NCBI GenBank assembly: GCA_900314345.1
Contig: OMUX01000384.1
Location: 1 to 5,712 of the forward strand
Direction of reading: 5' to 3'
DNA: 5,712 bases
Origin: an uncultured Erysipelotrichaceae bacterium
GTDB taxonomy: Bacteria > Bacillota_I > Bacilli_A > Erysipelotrichales > Erysipelotrichaceae
Shown here: positions 1 through 5,621 of the stretch, one piece after another
Layout: each line of letters opens with the position of its first letter
Numbering within the stretch: the stretch's first letter is position 1
Made by a program: the position numbers and the translations under genes
The notes under the pieces: generated by a model
The model's input: only the letters and a program-made list of their open reading frames with translations
Told to the model about the DNA's origin: nothing
Database searches by the model: none

Positions 1-267
1 CGCAGCGAAAACCGGATTCTGAAACATCTCGTCGGTATCTATGCAGATGATGACATGTGTCAGGCCGTTCTTCCAGATTCTCTTACGAGAACTGATTTCC
101 GCAGTAACACTTCTGGAACAATATTTTGATTTTCCACCCATGAAGATCGACAGGAGTTTGTCATTCCTGTCAGGACAGTAGAAATGGTGAATGAATCCTT
201 TGATATAGATCCAGTCGCTTTTTGACTTGCTGTCAGCTTCTACACAGAGCAGAATCTGCTGTGCCAT
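1..267 (-). CDS. RloB/Toprim-like partner of the AAA ATPase (N-terminal 89 residues, partial)
   Basis: The frame opens with ATG at 267-265 and stays open to the left edge, so only the first 89 residues are visible. The start lies one base after the TGA of the upstream ATPase gene, with a GGGTGG-like ribosome site inside the end of that gene, so the two are probably translationally coupled. The N-terminus reads ILLCVEADSKSKSDWIYIKG, with Glu10 after a hydrophobic strand. About 65 residues later a second hydrophobic strand ends in a D-T-D motif (VIICIDTDE, Asp77 and Asp79). A Glu after strand 1 and D-x-D after a later strand is the layout of Toprim-type nuclease folds, and RloB-family proteins that accompany COG1106 ATPases look similar. 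The family call is inference from motif layout. The C-terminal part is not in the window, and a non-catalytic role is possible. Confidence 0.6.
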   Translation of the reverse strand, partial: MAQQILLCVEADSKSKSDWIYIKGFIHHFYCPDRNDKLLSIFMGGKSKYCSRSVTAEISSRKRIWKNGLTHVIICIDTDEMFQNPVFAA

Positions 268-268
268 A

Positions 269-1564
269 TCAGCCACCCAGAATTCCAATGAAATCGGTGG
301 AATCAATATTGAAGGGAATGTGATTAATGGTTCCTGCACGATAGGCTCTCTGTGGTGTCAGATTGCCGCTCTTTGCCCAGGAAACCAGTTCACCGTCGCT
401 TGAAATGAAGTCTATGGCTTTCTTTCTGTTCTTCAGAAGATCCATTGGCTCCAGACTGTGGCAGGTGAATATGAGCTGACCGCTTCCGTCATTGATCACA
501 TGCTCTAGCATTGCATTCATATACACGGAATTCATATTGGCATCCATTTCATCAACAAACACAACCGCGCCATCCACTGAATCTGACAAAGCGTCAAACA
601 AAGCAGGCAGCTTCCTGATGCCTGTGCTTTCAAACTGTGCGTCAACGGAGAAAGAACCATAGTTGTACTGGAGGCGGCAGTCATAGAATTCACCGTTTTC
701 CTTTTTCTCAATGTCTATTTTCTGAAGGGAAGGCTTGAACAGTTTTACAAATCTGCTAAGTCTTTCAACTCTTTTTTCGTATGCTCCATACATGGAAACA
801 GGAATCTTTTCCTGATCTGAAAGCACATATTCTTCCAGCATGCCGGAGACAGTAACAGAATTTCCTGCGTTCAGCGCAGGATTCTGCAGAACCTTCCTCA
901 GCAGAAAGACATCATGCCAGTCATCCGGCTCAAGCGAAACATGGAGGAGGGTGCCAAAAAGAAACAGATTGAGAACTGCTGCATACAGTGAGCCATATTC
1001 ACAGCCTTCCGGATCTGCAACAAGTATGGGCACAACAGACTGCCGGTCAAGGAGATTCTGCGTTCTGCCCAGGATGTTTTCCATATCTGCATCAGAGGTG
1101 AGACTGATCAGTTTTCCATGGTCAGCTTCGAATATTATGCTGAACCTGCCGTTAACTGATGTTCTGCATTCCAGTTTCTCAGACAGAATACGGAATTCCC
1201 TGCCCACAGGGTCTGTCTCCTGGAAGGAAAATGCATACCGGTATACGACACCATCTGCTTCACACCTGAAGGTGCATGTAATATCCACCTTATGTGTTTC
1301 TCTGTTAACGAGTTCATGCAGGGAAAGCCGTCTGCTGACATCACTCAGATAATCTCTTGTGGTAAGAAAGTTCTTGAGAATGCGGACAGCTGTAACGATT
1401 GCAGATTTTCCGGATCCGTTTTCACCAAAGACCGCCGTGATCCGGTACAGATCCGGGTCAAACGTCTTCCCGATGTTCTTCTTGTAAAATTCAAGTGTAA
1501 TGGGATTCTTCAATGACTTTACGCCCGAAAGGGTAAGGCTGAGAAGATAGAATGCTCTGTTCAT
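269..1564 (-). CDS. AAA15/COG1106-type ABC-like ATPase, probable defence-module ATPase
   Basis: This 431-residue protein has the architecture of the AAA_15/AAA_21 (COG1106, RloA/AbiLi-like) ATPases, which are SMC/ABC-related. An N-terminal strand region is followed by a Walker A motif GENGSGKS (47-54). A long middle region of about 250 residues comes next, then an ABC-signature-like segment ESTGIRKL (312-319), Walker B VVFVDE (334-339), and an H-loop-like FTCHS with His369. All nucleotide-binding residues appear intact and the length is normal, so the gene is probably functional. The start ATG at 1564-1562 has an AGGAG ribosome site at 1577-1573 with good spacing and its own promoter upstream. 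The gene directly downstream encodes a Toprim/RloB-like protein. Two-gene pairs of this kind include known abortive-infection systems, so a role in phage defence is inferred. The exact trigger and effector activity cannot be read from the sequence. There are no membrane segments, so the protein should be cytoplasmic. Confidence 0.85.
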   Translation of the reverse strand: MNRAFYLLSLTLSGVKSLKNPITLEFYKKNIGKTFDPDLYRITAVFGENGSGKSAIVTAVRILKNFLTTRDYLSDVSRRLSLHELVNRETHKVDITCTFRCEADGVVYRYAFSFQETDPVGREFRILSEKLECRTSVNGRFSIIFEADHGKLISLTSDADMENILGRTQNLLDRQSVVPILVADPEGCEYGSLYAAVLNLFLFGTLLHVSLEPDDWHDVFLLRKVLQNPALNAGNSVTVSGMLEEYVLSDQEKIPVSMYGAYEKRVERLSRFVKLFKPSLQKIDIEKKENGEFYDCRLQYNYGSFSVDAQFESTGIRKLPALFDALSDSVDGAVVFVDEMDANMNSVYMNAMLEHVINDGSGQLIFTCHSLEPMDLLKNRKKAIDFISSDGELVSWAKSGNLTPQRAYRAGTINHIPFNIDSTDFIGILGG

Positions 1565-1583
1565 GAGTTTTTCTCCTAATAAA

Positions 1584-1598
1584 CTTACAATTTGTAAG
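1584..1598. promoter_or_regulatory. Perfect 7-bp palindrome over the predicted start site (putative operator)
   Basis: CTTACAA-T-TTGTAAG is a perfect 7+1+7 inverted repeat. It lies directly downstream of the -10 box of the ATPase promoter and spans the predicted transcription start. The half-site TTGTAA also occurs as the -35 hexamer of the same promoter. This is a typical repressor position. An RNA hairpin with a one-base loop is not feasible, so DNA binding is the likelier role. No regulator for it is identified in the window. Confidence 0.45.
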
Positions 1599-1601
1599 AA
1601 T

Positions 1602-1630
1602 ATTATAATTCGTATCCTGCATATTTACAA
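1602..1630 (-). promoter_or_regulatory. Promoter of the ATPase/partner operon
   Basis: On the minus strand a TTGTAA -35 element (1630-1625) is followed after 17 bp by a perfect TATAAT -10 element (1607-1602). Transcription would start near 1595, about 30 nt before the ATPase ATG. Element quality and spacing fit a sigma-A promoter. Confidence 0.7.
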
Positions 1631-1716
1631 TGGAATGACTCAGTTTTCATCACAATCAGGTCGAAATCCTGGCTGTGTGCTTTGATCAATACGCGGTATT
1701 CAGAACAGCTCTTTAC
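1603..1716 (-). pseudogene. Possible C-terminal gene remnant or cryptic open frame
   Basis: The minus-strand frame ending in TAA at 1605-1603 is open back to a TGA at 1821-1819 (71 codons), but it has no convincing start or ribosome site. Its last 37 codons (from 1716) have protein-like composition, with segments such as YRVLIKAHSQDFDLIVMK and FHCKYAGYEL. This patch is visibly richer in G and C than the AT-rich DNA on both sides. The stop codon overlaps the -10 box of the ATPase promoter. It may be the tail of a decayed gene once located upstream of the ATPase. I do not recognise the family. The plus strand is also open over part of this stretch, so chance is a real alternative. Confidence 0.18.
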
Positions 1717-1745
1717 ATATTTTAGTTTGTTAGGTTCTTGTAAAA

Positions 1746-1778
1746 GTTTGAAATTATCAAACAAATTGTTTGAAATTA
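1746..1778. promoter_or_regulatory. Operator-like repeat cluster upstream of the cupin regulator
   Basis: Two identical 11-bp direct repeats GTTTGAAATTA lie at 1746-1756 and 1768-1778, 22 bp apart (two helical turns). Interleaved with them is a perfect 8+1+8 palindrome, TCAAACAA-A-TTGTTTGA (1757-1773), and a second inverted pair, GTTTGA(5 nt)TCAAAC (1746-1762). The cluster ends just before the -35 hexamer of the regulator promoter. Repeated half-sites on one helix face are what an XRE-type dimer would bind, so autoregulation by the downstream XRE-cupin protein is the simplest reading. Confidence 0.5.
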
Positions 1779-1779
1779 C

Positions 1780-1807
1780 TTGAATTGTCAGACATGTCCT
1801 GTATAAT
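1780..1807 (+). promoter_or_regulatory. Promoter of the regulator-pot operon
   Basis: TTGAAT (1780-1785) and a perfect TATAAT (1802-1807) are separated by 16 bp and face the XRE-cupin gene. Transcription should start near 1814, leaving a leader of about 55 nt. No other convincing promoter is seen before potA, so this one probably drives the whole operon. Confidence 0.65.
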
Positions 1808-1833
1808 CTAGCTGTGTTTCATAATTTTGAAGA

Positions 1834-1858
1834 TTTTGTTTACTTTTACTAAACAAAA
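1834..1858. promoter_or_regulatory. Perfect 9-bp inverted repeat in the leader, abutting the ribosome site
   Basis: TTTTGTTTA (1834-1842) and TAAACAAAA (1850-1858) are exact inverted copies around a 7-nt spacer. The repeat lies in the predicted 5' leader, and its last bases overlap the start of the AAGGAGG ribosome site (1857-1863). It shares the TTGTTT/AAACAA core with the palindrome at 1757-1773, which favours a second operator half-site pair. The AU-rich stem would be weak as an RNA hairpin. It is not a terminator, because no downstream U-tract follows. Confidence 0.4.
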
Positions 1859-1869
1859 GGAGGGCGTGA

Positions 1870-2409
1870 ATGGATATCGGTAAACGCATCAAACAGCTGC
1901 GCATGCAGAACGACCTGACCCTGGAGGAACTTGCCAGCAGGACGGAGCTGACCAAAGGCTTCCTGTCCCAGCTGGAACGCGACCAGGCATCGCCTTCCAT
2001 ACAGACCCTGGAAGACATCGTGGAAGCCCTGGGAGTCTCCATGTCCCGCTTCTTTGCGGATGATGCCCAGGAACAGATCGTCTTCACCGACAAGGATGCA
2101 TTCGTGGATGAAAGGGAAAACGAGACAATTCACTGGATTGTGCCCAATGCCCAGAAGAATGAGATGGAACCCATCATTCTGGAAATCCAGCCGCATCAGA
2201 AGACCAGAACAATTGATCCCCATGAAGGACAGGAGTTCGGCTATGTGCTGAGCGGACGATTGTATCTGTGCACGCAGTCCTCCAAGAAGGGACTTGCAGT
2301 ACACAAGGGAGAAAACTTCTACATCAAGGGACAGGAATCACACTATCTGGAAAACCGCAGCGACAAGGCTGCAACGGTACTGTGGATCAGCACACCTCCG
2401 GTGTTCTGA
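1870..2409 (+). CDS. XRE-family regulator with C-terminal cupin domain (PuuR-like), putative regulator of polyamine uptake
   Basis: This 179-residue protein combines an N-terminal HTH_3 DNA-binding domain (about residues 5-62, with the recognition region LTKGFLSQLERDQASPS) and a C-terminal cupin_2 sensor domain (about 100-175). The cupin shows motif 1 around His118, Glu122 and Gly129 (HEGQEFGYVLSG) and motif 2 ending at His158 (GENFYIKGQESHYL). The same two-domain layout and length are found in E. coli PuuR, and such genes commonly precede potABCD in Firmicutes. An AAGGAGG site six bases before the ATG at 1870 fixes the start. The gene is first in the operon, 30 nt ahead of potA, and repeat clusters flank its promoter, so it likely controls itself and the transport genes. 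The ligand (polyamine or derivative) is inferred from the neighbours only. Confidence 0.88.
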   Translation: MDIGKRIKQLRMQNDLTLEELASRTELTKGFLSQLERDQASPSIQTLEDIVEALGVSMSRFFADDAQEQIVFTDKDAFVDERENETIHWIVPNAQKNEMEPIILEIQPHQKTRTIDPHEGQEFGYVLSGRLYLCTQSSKKGLAVHKGENFYIKGQESHYLENRSDKAATVLWISTPPVF

Positions 2410-2439
2410 TCAGGGAAAAAGAGAAAAGGGGAAAAGAAC

Positions 2440-4014
2440 ATGGCAAAGAAGCTGATTCAGATTCAGAATGTCGTCAAGACCTTTGAGGATCAGGTAGTCC
2501 TCAAGGGTATTTCACTGGATATCAACGAGAATGAGTTTGTCACACTGCTTGGCCCTTCCGGCTGCGGCAAGACAACACTGCTGCGCATCATTGCCGGTTT
2601 CCTGATGCCGACAGAGGGAAAGATCATCATGGACGGACAGGACATTGCCAATGTCCCTGCCTACAAGAGAGACGTCAACACGGTCTTCCAGCACTATGCA
2701 CTGTTTCCGCATCTCGATGTATATGACAACATCGCCTTTGGTCTGAAGCTCAAGAAGCAGCCGAAGGACATCATTGACCAGAAGGTCATGCGTATGATCT
2801 CCCTGGTTGGTCTGGAAGGCTTTGAACACAAGGATGTCACACTCATGTCCGGCGGCCAGCAGCAGCGTGTTGCCATTGCAAGGGCACTGGTCAATGAACC
2901 AAGGGTTCTTTTACTGGATGAATCCCTGTCAGCACTGGACAAGAACCTCAGAAAGGAAATGCAGCTGGAGCTCAAGGAGATCCAGCAGGAAGTCGGCATT
3001 ACCTTCATCTTTGTCACCCATGATCAGGAAGAAGCTCTGACGATGTCCGACAAGATCGTTGTCCTCAAGGACGGTGAGATCGAACAGGTTGGTACGCCGA
3101 CAGAGATCTACAACGAACCGATCAATGAATACTGTGCAAGGTTCATCGGCGACTCCAATATCATCGACGGCGTCATGAAGAAGGATAACCTGGTTTCCTT
3201 CGATGATGCCGACTATGAATGCGTGGACTATGGCTTCGGTACCAATGAGAAGGTGGATATCATGATCCGCCCGGAGGACATTGACATCGTTCCAAGAAAC
3301 CATGGCCTTCTGAATGGTGAAGTGAAGTCCGTGCTGTTCAAGGGCGTGCACTATGAAGTCATTGCCGAGACAAGCTCCGGTACCTCAAAGACCGTGACCA
3401 TGCATGTCACCGGGGAACGCGATGTGACCAATGAAGAGGCACATGAGAAGATCAGTGCCACAAGCTTCATGATGGACCTGGAGGATGTAGAGAATCTCAC
3501 GGACTCCGAGGTCATCGCAAGAGCCAATGCCCAGGCATGGAATGTGGATACCAATGAGGATGTTTCCCTTTCCACCGTGGAATATGACATCAAGCCGGAA
3601 ACAGGCGAATACAAGTGCCGCTTCGCAACAGACAACGGCACCGAGATCACCATCAAGATCCTGGTCGTCAAGCCGGTGGCCGTAGAGGATATGTCCAATG
3701 AGGAATCCATCCAGGCATTTGACTTCTACCGTTCCGTGGATGAAATCAAGGAAAGCGTGGCACTGGATACCGACCTGATCCGCTGGGCAGATGCCTATGC
3801 ATGGAACCTGGAGGATGACTCCAGGGTTGAAATCTGGGATGTGAAGTATGACTTCGATGATGAAAACATCACACCAGGCGACTACAAGGTAACCTTCTCC
3901 ACCAAGGGAAGAGAGCTCAAGCTTGAAACAACCGACCGGTATGAAGAAGGACAGAGGATCGGCTTAAGATGGAACCCGGATGATATCCATGTCATGAGAA
4001 AGATGGGGAAATAA
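2440..4014 (+). CDS. potA: Spermidine/putrescine ABC transporter ATP-binding protein PotA, with a large insertion in the TOBE domain
   Basis: PotA hydrolyses ATP on the cytoplasmic face to power polyamine import through PotB and PotC. The ABC domain (about 5-237) is complete: Walker [10 protein letters not shown] (38-46), Q-loop Gln84, signature MSGGQQQR (136-143, Met where Leu is usual), Walker B VLLLDE (156-161), D-loop SALD (164-167) and H-loop His194. The TOBE region begins normally ([10 protein letters not shown], 272-281; [13 protein letters not shown], 295-307). About 180 extra residues (roughly 318-498) then intervene before the usual last strands resume ([18 protein letters not shown], 502-519). 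The total of 524 residues compares with about 350-380 for typical PotA. The insert contains two tandem related domains. The frame is clean throughout, so this is a real fusion and not a sequencing artefact. The ATG at 2440 has an AAGGGGA ribosome site, and potB starts 3 nt after the stop. Confidence 0.93.
   Translation: MAKKLIQIQNVVKTFEDQVVLKGISLDINENEFVTLLGPSGCGKTTLLRIIAGFLMPTEGKIIMDGQDIANVPAYKRDVNTVFQHYALFPHLDVYDNIAFGLKLKKQPKDIIDQKVMRMISLVGLEGFEHKDVTLMSGGQQQRVAIARALVNEPRVLLLDESLSALDKNLRKEMQLELKEIQQEVGITFIFVTHDQEEALTMSDKIVVLKDGEIEQVGTPTEIYNEPINEYCARFIGDSNIIDGVMKKDNLVSFDDADYECVDYGFGTNEKVDIMIRPEDIDIVPRNHGLLNGEVKSVLFKGVHYEVIAETSSGTSKTVTMHVTGERDVTNEEAHEKISATSFMMDLEDVENLTDSEVIARANAQAWNVDTNEDVSLSTVEYDIKPETGEYKCRFATDNGTEITIKILVVKPVAVEDMSNEESIQAFDFYRSVDEIKESVALDTDLIRWADAYAWNLEDDSRVEIWDVKYDFDDENITPGDYKVTFSTKGRELKLETTDRYEEGQRIGLRWNPDDIHVMRKMGK
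3448..3672 (+). repeat. First Ig-like repeat unit inserted in PotA (about residues 337-411)
   Basis: Unit 1 runs from KISATSF through [16 protein letters not shown] and [16 protein letters not shown] to KILVV. Its pattern of a helical LT-x-x-E-x-I segment, A-x-AWN, V-x-YD, G-E-Y-x-x-x-F-x-T and then alternating hydrophobics resembles the Ig-like repeats of Gram-positive cell-surface proteins. The match is from memory of the pattern and has not been searched. Confidence 0.55.
3703..3927 (+). repeat. Second Ig-like repeat unit inserted in PotA (about residues 422-496)
   Basis: Unit 2 aligns with unit 1 at a period of 86-91 residues: I424/I338, A426/A340, F429/F343, AWN 454-456/366-368, V468-x-Y470-D471/V380-x-Y382-D383, and G-D-Y-K 480-483/G-E-Y-K 389-392 followed by matching F and T. 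It is more diverged, and its tail leads directly back into the resumed TOBE segment of PotA. Confidence 0.55.
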
Positions 4015-4017
4015 ACC

Positions 4018-4806
4018 ATGAAGTCCTTCAGCAAGATGGTATACCCGTACCTTGTATGGGCCATCATCATGATCGTCATCCCGATGCTGATGATCGTGCT
4101 GTATGCCTTCACGGTACAGGGCAACTCCGTACTGACCTTCCAGTTCACATTCAATAACTTTGCAAGGTTCTTCTCTGATCCCGTCTTCCCGACGGTACTG
4201 TGGAGATCCCTGAAGATGGCTTTCTTCACAACCATCATCTGCATTGCCATCGGCTACCCGACAGCCTACATCATCGCCAAGCACAAGCCGAACAAACAGG
4301 CAGTCATGGTATTGCTCATCACACTGCCCATGTGGATCAACATGCTTGTAAGAACCTATGCATGGCGCGGCATCCTGTCCCACATGCATGCAAGTGCGGA
4401 GACCAAGGTCTATGTCGGCATGGTGTACAACTTCCTGCCGTTCATGATCCTGCAGATCTATACCGCACTTTCCAAGATCGATCCGGCACTGATCGTGGCT
4501 GCCCATGACCTTGGCGCAGATGACAAGGAAACATTCAAGCGCGTCATCCTGCCGCTTTCCCTGTCCGGTGTAGTATCCGGCATCACCCTGGTGTTCCTGC
4601 CTGCCGTATCCTCCTTCTTCATTCCGAAGTTACTTGGAGGAGGAAGATATGTGCTCATCGGAAACCTGATTGAAGACTACTTCATCTCCACCGGAGACTG
4701 GAACTTCGGCTCCGCAATTTCCCTTATCATGGCCGTGATCATCCTCATCTCCATGAAGATCACCCACAAGCTGGACAAGGAACCGGCAGAACAGGAGGAC
4801 GACTGA
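4018..4806 (+). CDS. potB: Spermidine/putrescine ABC transporter permease PotB
   Basis: This 262-residue integral membrane protein forms one half of the polyamine channel with PotC. Six hydrophobic segments can be placed near residues 11-33, 66-88, 95-115, 132-152, 183-203 and 232-250. The EAA loop that docks on PotA is clear at 154-185 (IDPALIVAAHDLGADDK, then FKRVILPLSLSG). Family hallmarks include PMWINMLVRTYAWRGIL (104-120) and GMVYNFLPFMIL (134-145). Between these two blocks only about 13 residues remain (SHMHASAETKVYV), where E. coli PotB as I recall it has about 30, so the third-to-fourth segment loop is shortened. The frame is intact on both sides. The ATG lies 3 nt after the potA stop, with a GGGGA ribosome site inside the end of potA. 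Its TGA overlaps the potC start by one base. The substrate is inferred from family resemblance and operon context. Confidence 0.92.
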   Translation: MKSFSKMVYPYLVWAIIMIVIPMLMIVLYAFTVQGNSVLTFQFTFNNFARFFSDPVFPTVLWRSLKMAFFTTIICIAIGYPTAYIIAKHKPNKQAVMVLLITLPMWINMLVRTYAWRGILSHMHASAETKVYVGMVYNFLPFMILQIYTALSKIDPALIVAAHDLGADDKETFKRVILPLSLSGVVSGITLVFLPAVSSFFIPKLLGGGRYVLIGNLIEDYFISTGDWNFGSAISLIMAVIILISMKITHKLDKEPAEQEDD

Positions 4807-5621
4807 TGGATCAGGAACATGTAAAGAAGTGGGAAAAGGTATGGTTCTGGTGCATCATCATCTTCTTCTACCTGCCCATTGCCTATGTTGTATTCTTCTC
4901 TTTCAACCGCTCGAAGTCCCTGACGAAGTTCACGGGTTTCTCCCTGCGCTGGTATGAGAAGATGTTTGCCAACCGTACCATCATGGAAGCCATCTGGTAC
5001 ACGATTGCCTGTGCACTTATTGCTACAGCGGTGTCAACGCTGGTTGGAACCATTACTGCAATCGGTCTTTCCAAGTCCCGCAAGACCTTGAGAGAAGCCA
5101 TTGAACAGGTCAACAACCTGCCGATGCTCAACCCGGATATCGTCACAGCCATCGGCTTCATGCTGTTCTTCACATCCCTCAGGATCAAGACCGGATTCAC
5201 CACCATGGTGCTGGCTCACATTGCCTTCTGCATCCCTTATGTGATCCTCTCTGTCATGCCAAAGCTCAGGACCCTGGATCCCAACATGGCAGAAGCTGCC
5301 ATGGATCTTGGCTGCACACCCATGCAGGCACTGTTCAAGGTCATCATTCCCCAGATCAAGCCAGGCATTGTAAGCGGCGCACTGGTTGCCTTCTCCATGT
5401 CGTTTGATGACTTTGTCATTTCACTGTTTACCACAGGACCAGGCGTGAACAACATCTCCATCTACGTCTACGCCAATGTCAAGCGTGTCAACCCGACCAT
5501 CAATGCACTCTCCACGATCATTGTCCTGATCGTGACCATTGTGCTCTTGGTGGTCAACATCGTCCCGGCAAGAAGGGAAAAGAAGAGGAGGGAAAAGTAT
5601 GGCATGGCGGAAGAAGTCTGA
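4806..5621 (+). CDS. potC: Spermidine/putrescine ABC transporter permease PotC
   Basis: PotC (271 residues, normal for the family) is the second channel subunit. Hydrophobic segments lie near residues 12-33, 62-87, 110-127, 132-152, 187-209 and 235-253. The EAA docking loop is at 158-188 (LDPNMAEAAMDLGCTP, then FKVIIPQIKPGI). The motif SMSFDDFVISLFTTGPG (197-213) is highly typical of PotC and its relatives. The basic C-terminus (RREKKRREK) should sit in the cytoplasm. The ATG shares its A with the potB TGA and is served by AGGAGG at 4793-4798. The 3' end overlaps potD by 23 nt, so translation of the permease and the binding protein is probably coupled. Confidence 0.94.
   Translation: MDQEHVKKWEKVWFWCIIIFFYLPIAYVVFFSFNRSKSLTKFTGFSLRWYEKMFANRTIMEAIWYTIACALIATAVSTLVGTITAIGLSKSRKTLREAIEQVNNLPMLNPDIVTAIGFMLFFTSLRIKTGFTTMVLAHIAFCIPYVILSVMPKLRTLDPNMAEAAMDLGCTPMQALFKVIIPQIKPGIVSGALVAFSMSFDDFVISLFTTGPGVNNISIYVYANVKRVNPTINALSTIIVLIVTIVLLVVNIVPARREKKRREKYGMAEEV
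5586..5592 (+). promoter_or_regulatory. Ribosome binding site for potD inside potC
   Basis: AGGAGGG lies six bases before the ATG at 5599, within the last codons of potC. It decides the potD start upstream of the potC stop and explains the purine-rich codons for the Arg/Lys tail of PotC. Confidence 0.7.

Noticed and set aside
840..1352. Long plus-strand open frame of 170 codons opposite the ATPase gene
   Set aside because: It is antisense to a well-supported ATPase with intact motifs. Its product is rich in Ser, Arg and Thr with no recognisable domain, and no ribosome site precedes it.
1682..1689. TTGATCAA palindrome in the intergenic region
   Set aside because: An isolated 8-bp palindrome is expected by chance, and it is not placed at either promoter.
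1834..1870. Inverted repeat as an intrinsic terminator or riboswitch
   Set aside because: The stem is AU-rich, no U-tract follows, and the ribosome site and start codon come immediately after it. The leader of about 55 nt is too short for a known riboswitch.
1849..2304. Minus-strand open frame of 151 codons opposite the XRE-cupin gene
   Set aside because: It is a shadow of the regulator gene, whose HTH and cupin motifs are clear. The antisense product has no domain pattern.
3391..3933. The extra PotA region as a frameshift, a separate gene or an inserted mobile element
   Set aside because: The frame is continuous, no start with a ribosome site is seen inside, no terminal repeats or transposase features flank it, and the PotA sequence resumes in frame after it.
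3964..4506. Minus-strand open frame of 180 codons opposite the potA end and potB
   Set aside because: Its His/Asp/Gly-rich composition is the typical reverse complement of codons for membrane and hydrophobic residues. PotB on the other strand is certain.
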